Assembly: GCA_036824505.1 (NCBI GenBank)
Contig: DAITAA010000009.1
Span: forward strand, 47,328 to 111,327
From: SCUD01 sp036824505
GTDB lineage: Bacteria; Pseudomonadota; Gammaproteobacteria; Steroidobacterales; Steroidobacteraceae
Length of the DNA stretch: 64,000 nucleotides
Direction of reading: 5' to 3'
Of the stretch, positions 33,330 through 41,138 are shown one piece after another. Positions within the stretch are counted from its first letter, which is position 1, and each line of letters begins with the position of its first letter. Position numbers and translations under genes: made by a program. Under the pieces are notes generated by a model. That model had not been told where the DNA came from and ran no database searches. It saw only the letters and a list, made by a program, of their open reading frames with translations.

Positions 33330-33357
33330 TTGCCCGCCGCTGGTGACTGTATATAAT
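33330..33357 (+). promoter_or_regulatory. lexA promoter
   Basis: -35 TTGCCC (33330-33335), 16-nt spacer, perfect -10 TATAAT (33352-33357). The -10 box is embedded in the first LexA operator, so bound LexA would block polymerase. Confidence 0.75.
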
Positions 33358-33362
33358 CACAG
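33347..33362 (+). promoter_or_regulatory. LexA operator (SOS box) 1
   Basis: CTGTATATAATCACAG: the exact CTGT-N8-ACAG palindrome of the gammaproteobacterial SOS box, overlapping the -10 element of lexA. Predicts autoregulation and SOS induction of lexA and the coupled imuA-imuB(-dnaE2) genes. Confidence 0.9.
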
Positions 33363-33365
33363 TTA

Positions 33366-33381
33366 CTGGTCATTCATACAG
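33366..33381 (+). promoter_or_regulatory. LexA operator (SOS box) 2, degenerate
   Basis: CTGGTCATTCATACAG: matches CTG-N10-CAG with one deviation from CTGT, three bases downstream of the first box. Tandem operators before lexA are also found in E. coli and would tighten autorepression. Confidence 0.75.
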
Positions 33382-33388
33382 GTGCGCC

Positions 33389-34012
33389 ATGTCGGACCTC
33401 ACGCCCCGCCAACGCCAGATACTCGAATTCATTCAGGATTCCATTGCCAGCCACGGATTGCCGCCAACCCGTGCAGAGATCGCCCAGGCACTGGGTTTCC
33501 GTTCTCCCAACGCCGCCGAAGAGCACCTGCGCGCATTGCAGCGCAAGGGCGCCATTTCCCTAATCGCCGGCACGTCGCGGGGCATCGTGCTGAAGGATGC
33601 ATTGCGCGAACAGCTGGGCCTGCCGCTGATCGGCCGGGTAGCCGCCGGCCGGCCGATCCTGGCTGAGGAACACATCGAAGGCCGATATCAACTGGATCCG
33701 CGGCTGTTCAATCCACGGCCGCATTACCTGCTGCGGGTCAGTGGCATGAGCATGCGCGATGTCGGCATCCTCGATGGCGACCTGGTCGCGGTGCATCGCT
33801 CGCCCGATGTCCGCAACCGCCAGATCATCGTGGCGCGGCTCGAGAACGAGGTGACGGTCAAACGTTATCGCCAGGAAGGTTCGGTGGTCTGGCTGATGCC
33901 GGAAAATCCGGAGTTCGAGCCGATCCGCGTGGATCTGCGCAAGCAATCCCTGACCATCGAGGGAGTGGTGGTCGGCGTCCTGCGGCGCGGCCGTCCGGAT
34001 GCGATGCAGTGA
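33389..34012 (+). CDS. lexA: LexA repressor
   Basis: SOS master repressor, 207 residues. N-terminal winged helix (LTPRQRQILEFIQDSI, PTRAEIAQALGFRSPNAAEEHL), autocleavage site Ala-Gly in GRVAAGRPIL, and the catalytic serine (SGMSMRDVGI) and lysine (EVTVKRYR). The ATG at 33389 follows two SOS boxes. The TGA overlaps the GTG of imuA (GTGA), placing the mutasome under direct LexA control. Confidence 0.97.
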   Translation: MSDLTPRQRQILEFIQDSIASHGLPPTRAEIAQALGFRSPNAAEEHLRALQRKGAISLIAGTSRGIVLKDALREQLGLPLIGRVAAGRPILAEEHIEGRYQLDPRLFNPRPHYLLRVSGMSMRDVGILDGDLVAVHRSPDVRNRQIIVARLENEVTVKRYRQEGSVVWLMPENPEFEPIRVDLRKQSLTIEGVVVGVLRRGRPDAMQ

Positions 34013-34635
34013 ACGGCGCGCTCGAGGAATTGCTGCGCCATCCGGCGCTGTGGCGCGTCGGCGGTTTCAAGGACGCGCCCGCAACCGTTTCGACGGGCTT
34101 TCGCCGCCTCGATGAGCAGCTGCCCGGTGGTGGCTGGCCGCTGTCAAAATTAGTCGAGATCCTGGTGCCAGCCGCAGGTGTCGGCGAAATCCGCCTGCTG
34201 CTCCCTGCGCTTTGCGCCCTGTCCGCCGCGCGACCGGATGAACCGCGCTGGATCGCCTGGCTGGGGCCACCACACCTGCCTTATGCACCGGCGCTCGCCG
34301 ATGCCGGACTCGATCCCTCCCGCGCGCTGGTCATCAGGCCACGGGTCGGGCTCGACCTGTTGTGGGCGATGGAACAGACACTGCGTTCCGGTGCCTGCGC
34401 TGCCGTGCTCGGCTGGGTGGGTGCGGCTGGTGATCAGGCGCTGCGCCGCCTCTCGCTCGCGGCCGAGGAAGGGCAAAGCATCGGTTTCCTGTTCCGGCCG
34501 CCCTGTTATCGCAACGAGGCCTCGCCCGCGGCACTCAGGCTCCTGCTCACGGCACGTGACAGCGGTCTCGATGTCGAGATCCTGAAGAGCCGCGGTGGCG
34601 CGCCTTCGCGCATCGACAGCCTGCTGATGCACTGA
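34009..34635 (+). CDS. imuA: Translesion synthesis accessory protein ImuA
   Basis: 208-residue RecA-like accessory factor of the ImuA-ImuB-DnaE2 mutasome. It contains STGFRRLDEQLPGGGWPLSK and a degenerate nucleotide-binding region (PAAGVGEIRLLLPAL) instead of a canonical Walker A. C-terminal part is RGGAPSRIDSLLMH. Translationally coupled to lexA by a GTGA overlap; imuB follows after 6 nt. Confidence 0.9.
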   Translation: MNGALEELLRHPALWRVGGFKDAPATVSTGFRRLDEQLPGGGWPLSKLVEILVPAAGVGEIRLLLPALCALSAARPDEPRWIAWLGPPHLPYAPALADAGLDPSRALVIRPRVGLDLLWAMEQTLRSGACAAVLGWVGAAGDQALRRLSLAAEEGQSIGFLFRPPCYRNEASPAALRLLLTARDSGLDVEILKSRGGAPSRIDSLLMH

Positions 34636-34641
34636 GACGTC

Positions 34642-36192
34642 ATGTCCGAAGGAAGTCCGGCAACGGCAACGGCAACGGCGACGCCGGCACCGGCGGAACT
34701 GCGGCGGGTGCCGGGCCCGATAGCCTGTGGACGTGCGTCCGCTGTCGATGCCGCCGCACGCGAACTATGGCTGGCCGCGCATTTCCCCCGCCTGCCGCTG
34801 GAAGCCTTGCTACCGGTGACGGGAGATGCCCGTGCAGCGGGCGTCATCGAGACGAATGATTCACGCCGCTGTCTGGTCGCGTGCAATGACCGGGCCGCGC
34901 GCCAGGGCATTGCCGTCGGCATGGGGCTCAATGCGGCCCTTGCTCTCGCGCCTGGACTCGAGCTGCACGAACGTCGGCCGACCGCTGAAGCGGCATTGCT
35001 GGACCGCCTGGCACGCTGGGCCCTGCAGTTCACGCCCGTCGTCAGCATCGAGCTGCCTTCGGCGCTCCTCGCAGAAGTGCGGGGCAGTCTGGATCTGTTT
35101 GGCGGCGCCGCGGCGCTTTGCCGCCGCGCACGGGACAGCCTGCGGGCGGGTGGCCTGCAGGCAGCGGTGGCACTCGCGCCCACGCCGCGCGGAGCCCTGT
35201 GGCTTGCGCGAGCCGGAGTCGGGATCGCGGCGGTCCGCGGCGACGCGATGCCGGGACTCGCGGACCGGCTGCCGCTTACCTGCCTGCAGTGGCCGGCGGA
35301 TGTCATCGAAACACTGGTCGGGCTCGGCATCCGGAATGTGGCGGACCTGGTGCGACTGCCGCGCGATGGATTCGCGCGACGCTTCGGGCCGGCTTTGCTC
35401 GATGAACTGGACGAGGGGCTCGGACGGCGGTGTCAGCCCCGCCGCCGGCACGTGGTGCCGGAGCGCTTCGACGAGCGCCTCGAGTTGCCGGTCGAAGCCG
35501 GATCCACGGCCTGCCTTGCGCCGGCCGCAGGGCAGTTGCTCGCAAGACTCGGCGCATTCCTGCGCGTCCGCGCATCAGGTCTCTCTGAGCTGCGCATCGA
35601 TCTGCTGCACCGCGCGCATCCGCCCACCCGGATCCGGCTCGGCCTGACCCGGCCAAATGGTCATGAAGGGCATCTGCGTGAGTTGCTGCGCGAGCGGCTC
35701 GCGCAATGCCGGTTGCCGGCAGCGGTGGTGGCGCTGCGCTTCCGCTCCAGTGTCCTGCTGCCGCTCGCGTTGCGCGACACGGGGCTCTTTGAGCAGGGCA
35801 GGACCGCCGATCCGGAGGCGACTGCGCGCCTTCTGGAGCGCTTACGCGCGCGACTCGGGGAGGATGCGGTGTTTGGCGTCTGTCCCGTACCGGAGCATCG
35901 CCCGGAGCGTGCCTGGCGCATCGCCGAGCCAGGCGGTGCCATGCCATTGCCGGGACATTGGCCTGCGGCGCGTCCGGCACGACCGTTGTGGATGCTCGCC
36001 GAACCGCAACCGCTCGCGAGCTGGGACGGCGTACTCGTCACTGGTCCCGAGCGCATCGAATCCGGCTGGTGGGATGGTCATGATGTGCGCCGTGATTACT
36101 ACGTCGCATTGACGCAGGGCGGGGTGCGGCTGTGGATCTTCCGTGAGCGGCCACCGGGCCAGGGCTGGTTCCTGCACGGCGTGTTCGGATGA
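34642..36192 (+). CDS. imuB: Y-family polymerase-like protein ImuB
   Basis: Non-catalytic Y-family polymerase homologue that bridges DnaE2, ImuA and the beta clamp in SOS mutagenesis; 516 residues. The fold is recognisable (LWLAAHFPRLPLEALL, CNDRAARQGIAVGMGLNAAL, VVSIELPSALLAEVRGSLDLFGG), but the catalytic Asp/Glu residues of active DinB/UmuC enzymes are not in place. The C-terminal RPLWMLAEPQPL resembles the ImuB family tail. The low-complexity N-terminus (ATATATATPAPAEL) reflects a short DNA repeat. dnaE2 follows after a 242-bp palindromic interval. Confidence 0.9.
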   Translation: MSEGSPATATATATPAPAELRRVPGPIACGRASAVDAAARELWLAAHFPRLPLEALLPVTGDARAAGVIETNDSRRCLVACNDRAARQGIAVGMGLNAALALAPGLELHERRPTAEAALLDRLARWALQFTPVVSIELPSALLAEVRGSLDLFGGAAALCRRARDSLRAGGLQAAVALAPTPRGALWLARAGVGIAAVRGDAMPGLADRLPLTCLQWPADVIETLVGLGIRNVADLVRLPRDGFARRFGPALLDELDEGLGRRCQPRRRHVVPERFDERLELPVEAGSTACLAPAAGQLLARLGAFLRVRASGLSELRIDLLHRAHPPTRIRLGLTRPNGHEGHLRELLRERLAQCRLPAAVVALRFRSSVLLPLALRDTGLFEQGRTADPEATARLLERLRARLGEDAVFGVCPVPEHRPERAWRIAEPGGAMPLPGHWPAARPARPLWMLAEPQPLASWDGVLVTGPERIESGWWDGHDVRRDYYVALTQGGVRLWIFRERPPGQGWFLHGVFG

Positions 36193-36210
36193 TCTGTCTC
36201 GCGGCGCTGC

Positions 36211-36422
36211 GCCGAGCCACCACGCGCGGGATCCGGCGGGGCTTCTCGCTCGCGAACTCCGCCGGAACTCACGAGTTCGCTCGCGAGAACCCCGCCACCT
36301 CGCGCGTGGCGGCTCGGCACCTCCGCGGCGCGCGGCGCGGGCGGCCGGGACCCGCGAGTGAGCGCGTAAGTTCCGGCGGCGCGAACGAGCGGAGTCCCGG
36401 CCGCGCACCGCCCGCGCGCCGC
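36211..36422 (+). repeat. Double palindromic element between imuB and dnaE2
   Basis: Two large imperfect hairpins in tandem. Hairpin 1: arms 36211-36259 and 36273-36318, ~46 bp with a few mismatches, 13-nt loop. Hairpin 2: outer perfect 11-bp arms 36325-36335/36412-36422 and inner perfect 11-bp arms 36341-36351/36394-36404. The apex of hairpin 1 (CCGCCGGAACTCACG, 36259-36273) is complementary at 14 of 15 bases to 36365-36379 in the loop of hairpin 2. The open frame across it is low-complexity and is not treated as a gene. It resembles a mobile extragenic palindromic repeat. Confidence 0.75.
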
Positions 36423-36434
36423 AGGTGACTCCGA

Positions 36435-39400
36435 ATGTCGTATGCCGAGTTGCATTGCCTCAGCAATTTCACATTCCTGCGCGGTGCCTCGCATCCGGCC
36501 GAACTGGTCGGACGCGCACGGGACCTCGGCTATGCCGCACTCGCACTGACGGATGAATGTTCGCTGGCAGGCATCGTGCGCGCCCATGCGGCGGCGCGCG
36601 ACTGTGGCCTTGCACTGATCATCGGCAGCGAATTCACACTCGCAGACGGTCTGCGGCTGGTCTCTCTTGCGACCAGCAGGCGGGGTTATGGGGCGCTTGC
36701 CCGGCTGATCACGTGCGCCCGTCGGGCAGCGCCGAAAGGGCGTTACGTGCTCGATCGCAGGGATCTCGAGGATGGACTCGATGAATGCCTCGTGCTCTGG
36801 CTGCCGGGGCCATTGCCTGCTGTGGAAGACGGCACCTGGCTGCGTGAGCGCTTCACTGGACGGCTGTGGATCGCCGTCGAACTGCCGATGGCGGGTGCCG
36901 ATCGCGAACGGCTCGCCCGGCTCGAGGCGCTGGCGAGCGAACTCGGAATACCGGCCGTTGCGAGCGGTGACGTGCACATGCACCAGCGCAGGCGGCGGGC
37001 CCTGCAGGACACGCTGACCGCGATCCGGCTGAAGACCACGGTGGCACGCGCGGGTGTTGCGCTCCATCCGAATGGTGAACGCTTGCTGCGCCCGCTCGCG
37101 CGGCTGCGGGAACTGTATCCGCAGTCACTTCTTGACGCGACACTCGAGATCGCCGGGCGCTGCCATTTTTCGCTCGACGAAATCCGCTACGAGTATCCGG
37201 AGGAAGTCGTGCCACAGGGTCAGCTGCCGGCTGTTTACCTGCGCGAGCTGGTCGGGCAGGGCGCCACACGGCGCTGGCCGGGCGGTGTGCCACAGCCGGT
37301 GCAGGAACTTCTCGACCGCGAACTCGAACTGATCTCGGAACTGGGTTATGAACGCTACTTCCTGACAGTGCACGACCTCGTTGCGTTCGCGCGCGCGCGC
37401 GGCATCCTGTGCCAGGGCCGCGGCTCGGCGGCCAACTCGGCGGTCTGCTATGCGCTCGGCATCACCGAGGTGGATCCCGCGCGCATGATCATGCTGTTTG
37501 AGCGCTTCATCTCGCGCGAGCGCAACGAGCCACCCGATATCGACGTCGATTTCGAGCACGAACGGCGCGAGGAAGTCATCCAGTACCTGTATCGCAAGTA
37601 TGGCCGCGATCGCGCCGCGCTCACCGCGACGGTGATCTGCTATCACCCGAAGAGCGCCGTACGCGACGTCGGCAAGTCACTCGGGCTCGATGCGCCGCAG
37701 ATCGACCGTCTTGCGCGCGCGATGCAGTGGTGGGACGGTGATGAAGCCGCCGACCGGTGGATCCGCGACGCGGGCCTCAATCCGGCGAACCCGCTGCTCG
37801 CACGCGTTCTGGCATTGACCCGCGAGCTGATCGGCTTCCCGCGGCACCTGTCACAGCACACCGGCGGCTTCGTGATTTCGCGCGGGCCGCTCGAGGAACT
37901 GGTGCCGATCGAAAATGCGGCGATGCCGGAGCGCACGGTCATCCAGTGGGACAAGGACGACCTCGACGAACTGGGGCTCCTGAAGGTGGATGTGCTGGGG
38001 CTCGGCATGCTGTCGGCGATCCAGAGGGCGCTCGCGCTCGTCAGCGCGCGCCGCAGCGGCGACTTCCGCATGTCCGACATACCGGCCGAGGATCCCGCCG
38101 TGTACGGGATGATCTGCCGGGCCGATACCATCGGCGTGTTCCAGATCGAATCGCGGGCGCAGATGGCGATGCTGCCGCGGCTGCAGCCGCGCTGTTATTA
38201 CGACCTCGTCATCGAGGTCGCGATCGTGCGGCCCGGCCCGATCCAGGGCCAGATGGTGCACCCCTACCTGCGCCGGCGCAGCGGGCAGGAACCGGTCGAA
38301 TACCCGGGCCCGGAAGTGCGTGAGGTGCTGTCGCGCACGCTTGGCGTGCCGATCTTCCAGGAACAGGTCATGCAGCTCGCGATTGTCGCGGCGGGTTTCA
38401 CTCCGGGCGAAGCCGACCGGCTGCGCCGTGCGATGGCGGCCTGGAAGCGCAAGGGCTCACTCGGGCCGTTCGAGCAGCGTCTCGTCGAAGGCATGCGGGC
38501 GCGCGGCTATGACGAAAGTTTCGCACGCCAGGTGTTTCAGCAGATCCTCGGCTTCGGCGAGTACGGCTTCCCGGAATCGCATGCGGCGAGCTTTGCATTG
38601 CTGGTCTATGTCTCGGCCTGGCTCAAGTGCCACGAACCGGCGGCATTCTGCTGCGCGCTGCTGAACAGCCAGCCGATGGGCTTCTATGCGCCGGCGCAGC
38701 TGGTTCGCGATGCACGCGCACACGGCGTGCCCGTGCGTGCTGTCGATGTGAATGCCAGCGATTTCGATTCGACACTGGAACCGGTGGCGGGCAGTGGTCT
38801 GGCGCTTCGCCTGGGTTTGGGCCGCGTGCGCGGACTGTCACGAGATGGTGCGGAACGCCTGGTCGCGGCGCGCGCAGACGGGGCCTTTCGGGATGTCGGT
38901 GAACTGGCCCGCCGTGCGCGGCTGCCGAGGCGCGATCTGGAGGCGCTCGCCGCGGCCGGGGCACTTGCCGGTCTCGCGGGCCATCGCCACCTTGCCGGTT
39001 GGCAGGTGCTCGGAATCGAGCCGTCGATGCCGCTCGTGCCCGCTGCGGAGCGCGCGGCAGGAATCCCGCTGCTGCGCGCGCCATCGGAAGGCGAAGACAT
39101 CGTGGCTGATTACCGGGCGGTTGGCCTGACGCTCGCCCGGCATCCGCTGGCCCTGCTGCGGCCGCGGCTGGCCGCCCGCGGCTGGCTGCCCGCGGCGGAG
39201 GTCCTGCAGCTGACGGACGGCACAAGGGTCGCGACCGGCGGCATCGTACTGACACGGCAGCGGCCGGGCAGTGCGAGTGGAGTGATCTTCGTGACACTCG
39301 AGGACGAAACCGGCTATGTGAATCTGGTGGTCTGGAGCCGCATCGCGGATCGCCATCGCAAGACATTGCTCGGGGCGCGGCTGCTGGGCGTCAAGGGGCG

Positions 39401-39503
39401 GCTGCAGCGCGAGGGCGACGTGCTGCATGTCGTCGTCGAGCGCCTGGAGGATCATTCGGAACTATTGGGTTCGCTGGCCGCGCCAGCGCGCAATTTCCGC
39501 TAA
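36435..39503 (+). CDS. dnaE2: Error-prone DNA polymerase DnaE2 (ImuC)
   Basis: C-family polymerase responsible for damage-induced mutagenesis together with ImuA/ImuB; 1022 residues, normal size. Order: PHP domain (LHCLSNFTFLRGASHPAEL), palm with catalytic aspartates in PPDIDVDFEHERREE, fingers, tandem HhH/little-finger region, and OB domain (VIFVTLEDETGYVNLVVW) near the C-terminus. Expected to be co-transcribed from the lexA promoter, but separated from imuB by a strongly structured repeat. No separate LexA box is seen in front of it. The TAA stop lies inside a REP-like palindrome. Confidence 0.95.
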   Translation: MSYAELHCLSNFTFLRGASHPAELVGRARDLGYAALALTDECSLAGIVRAHAAARDCGLALIIGSEFTLADGLRLVSLATSRRGYGALARLITCARRAAPKGRYVLDRRDLEDGLDECLVLWLPGPLPAVEDGTWLRERFTGRLWIAVELPMAGADRERLARLEALASELGIPAVASGDVHMHQRRRRALQDTLTAIRLKTTVARAGVALHPNGERLLRPLARLRELYPQSLLDATLEIAGRCHFSLDEIRYEYPEEVVPQGQLPAVYLRELVGQGATRRWPGGVPQPVQELLDRELELISELGYERYFLTVHDLVAFARARGILCQGRGSAANSAVCYALGITEVDPARMIMLFERFISRERNEPPDIDVDFEHERREEVIQYLYRKYGRDRAALTATVICYHPKSAVRDVGKSLGLDAPQIDRLARAMQWWDGDEAADRWIRDAGLNPANPLLARVLALTRELIGFPRHLSQHTGGFVISRGPLEELVPIENAAMPERTVIQWDKDDLDELGLLKVDVLGLGMLSAIQRALALVSARRSGDFRMSDIPAEDPAVYGMICRADTIGVFQIESRAQMAMLPRLQPRCYYDLVIEVAIVRPGPIQGQMVHPYLRRRSGQEPVEYPGPEVREVLSRTLGVPIFQEQVMQLAIVAAGFTPGEADRLRRAMAAWKRKGSLGPFEQRLVEGMRARGYDESFARQVFQQILGFGEYGFPESHAASFALLVYVSAWLKCHEPAAFCCALLNSQPMGFYAPAQLVRDARAHGVPVRAVDVNASDFDSTLEPVAGSGLALRLGLGRVRGLSRDGAERLVAARADGAFRDVGELARRARLPRRDLEALAAAGALAGLAGHRHLAGWQVLGIEPSMPLVPAAERAAGIPLLRAPSEGEDIVADYRAVGLTLARHPLALLRPRLAARGWLPAAEVLQLTDGTRVATGGIVLTRQRPGSASGVIFVTLEDETGYVNLVVWSRIADRHRKTLLGARLLGVKGRLQREGDVLHVVVERLEDHSELLGSLAAPARNFR

Positions 39504-39556
39504 AAGGGGACGCGCCCCTTTTCTGCGGAACAAAAGGGGTGCGTCCCCTTTTAGCG
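39498..39556. repeat. REP/BIME-like palindromic doublet overlapping the dnaE2 stop
   Basis: Perfect 16-bp inverted repeat CGCTAAAAGGGGACGC (39498-39513) / GCGTCCCCTTTTAGCG (39541-39556) enclosing CCCCTTTT ... AAAAGGGG. Each half is itself a hairpin (AAAAGGGG-N5-CCCCTTTT), so the element can fold as one long stem or two small ones. The layout is that of two head-to-head REP sequences. It supplies the TAA stop of dnaE2 (39501-39503) and may also act as a transcription terminator in both directions. Confidence 0.75.
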
Positions 39557-39572
39557 AGCGAACCGGACCGGC

Positions 39573-39860
39573 CTAGCGTCGGCGCGACGCGGCGCGGCGC
39601 AGCTTCTTTGCCGCGGAATCGTCGCCGGCATCCGGCTCATCCACCGGATAATCCTCAAAATCCGACAGCAGACCCCTGGTGCGCCGCTCCTCGAGCTTGC
39701 GTTCGAGCTTGCGCCAGGCGGGCTCCCCCGCAACACGCGCGCCGCGACGCTTGCGCGTGTCAAAGTCCCGCATCAACTTGTCGACGTCGAGCACCTCCTC
39801 GACGTCTTCAGTTTCGTCGGGCTCTTCGTCTTCGAACTCTTCTTCCGGCCTTTCGTTCAT
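39573..39860 (-). CDS. Small acidic/basic conserved hypothetical protein
   Basis: 95 residues, no membrane segment or signal peptide. N-terminal half is strongly acidic (EEEFEDEEPDETEDVEEVLD); the middle and C-terminus are basic (RKRRGARVAGEPAWRKLERK ... KKLRRAASRRR). The central AWRKLERKLEERR/LLSDFEDYPVD pattern recalls small Pseudomonas PA3496-type proteins, a weak match by memory. It lies downstream of gspF on the same strand and could be the last gene of that operon. Confidence 0.6.
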   Translation of the reverse strand: MNERPEEEFEDEEPDETEDVEEVLDVDKLMRDFDTRKRRGARVAGEPAWRKLERKLEERRTRGLLSDFEDYPVDEPDAGDDSAAKKLRRAASRRR

Positions 39861-39923
39861 GCACCCAATCCGGGTTGCCGCGGGCCGACTTATAAGGCCC
39901 CGCGGCGGCGGCTGCAAGGGGTC

Positions 39924-41138
39924 TCAGCTGACCAGTTGATTCAACTGGAATATCGGCAGCAAAAGTGCGATGACGATCATAAAAACGAAGATGCCCATCA
40001 CCAGAATCATGACCGGCCCCAGGATTCCAACGGCCGTGTTCACGGTGCCATCCAGTTCCCGCTCCTGGTTGTCAGCCGCACGCTCCAGCATCGATTCGAG
40101 TTCGCCGCTCGTCTCACCGCTGGCAATCAGGTGGATGAGCATCGGCGGGAACAACTTGCTGGCGGCCAGTGAGCGGGCGATCGGCGCGCCCTCCCGGACC
40201 CGGACCGCGGCATCCTGGACCGCCTGGCGCATCGGCGAGTTGGTGACGACTTCGCCGGCAATCCGGAGCGCCTCCAGCACCGGCACGGCGCTCGCCGTCA
40301 AGATCGAGAATGTCCGCGCGAAACGCGCCGCGTTATTGCCTCTGGTGATTCGCCCGACGATCGGCATGCGCAGTTTCAGCAGGTCGAATGTGCGTCGTGA
40401 CGCCGGTTTGCGCAGCCAGCGGCGAAACCCCCAGACTGCCGCGGCGACCAGTGCCAGCAGCAGCCACCACCAGGCGCGCAGGAAATCGGAAGCGCCGATC
40501 AGCAGGCGCGTCAGGATCGGCAGTTCGCGCTCGCCCGCTTCAAACACGCGCACCACTTCCGGCACCACGTAGCCGAGCAGCACCGAGACGATCCCGAGGC
40601 AGATCACGGTCAGCAGCACCGGATAAAGCATGGCATTGCGGATCTTCTGCTGGAGTACCTGACGGTTCTCGGTGTAATCGGCCATGCGCTCCAGCACGGC
40701 ATCCAGATGCCCCGACTGCTCCCCGGCGGAAACCGTGGCGCGATAGATCTCCGGAAACACCTTCGGGAATGCGCCCAGTCCTTCGGCCAGCGTGCGGCCC
40801 TCGAGAACCCGAGCGCGCACGCCGGCGACGACACCTTGCACGCGCGCATGCTCGCTCTGCTGGGAAACCGCGAGCAGCGCCTCTTCCAGCGGTATGCCGG
40901 AACGCACCAGTGTCGACAGCTGGCGCGTGAGCAGGGCGAGGTCGGTCGTGCTGACCCGGGTTCCAAATGAAAACCGCAGCATCCGCGCCGGTTCAGTATC
41001 GGTCACTTCGCTGACGGTTACCGGCAGCAGCGCCTGGTCGCGCAGCAGCTGGCGGACCTGCCGCGCGCTGTCGCCGTCGAGCACGCCGCGATGCTCGCGG
41101 CCTGTCGTATCGAGTGCCGTGTACTCGTAAGCGGCCAT
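39924..41138 (-). CDS. gspF: Type II secretion inner-membrane platform protein GspF
   Basis: Platform protein of the type II secretion system; 404 residues. It opens with AAYEYTALDTTGREHRGVLD and has two homologous T2SSF domains (LLTRQLSTLVRSGIPLEEAL and FARTFSILTASAVPVLEALR), with membrane helices near residues 170-190 and 215-235 and a final helix (VMILVMGIFVFMIVIALLLP). The start is the ATG at 41138, overlapping the gspE stop by one base; a GTG immediately before it is possible. Confidence 0.95.
   Translation of the reverse strand: MAAYEYTALDTTGREHRGVLDGDSARQVRQLLRDQALLPVTVSEVTDTEPARMLRFSFGTRVSTTDLALLTRQLSTLVRSGIPLEEALLAVSQQSEHARVQGVVAGVRARVLEGRTLAEGLGAFPKVFPEIYRATVSAGEQSGHLDAVLERMADYTENRQVLQQKIRNAMLYPVLLTVICLGIVSVLLGYVVPEVVRVFEAGERELPILTRLLIGASDFLRAWWWLLLALVAAAVWGFRRWLRKPASRRTFDLLKLRMPIVGRITRGNNAARFARTFSILTASAVPVLEALRIAGEVVTNSPMRQAVQDAAVRVREGAPIARSLAASKLFPPMLIHLIASGETSGELESMLERAADNQERELDGTVNTAVGILGPVMILVMGIFVFMIVIALLLPIFQLNQLVS

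Noticed and set aside
36189..36428. 79-codon frame between imuB and dnaE2
   Set aside because: It runs through the double palindrome and its composition (Arg/Ala/Ser) is dictated by the repeat; no ribosome binding site.
36193..36434. A separate LexA operator in front of dnaE2
   Set aside because: No CTGT-N8-ACAG or close variant occurs in the interval.
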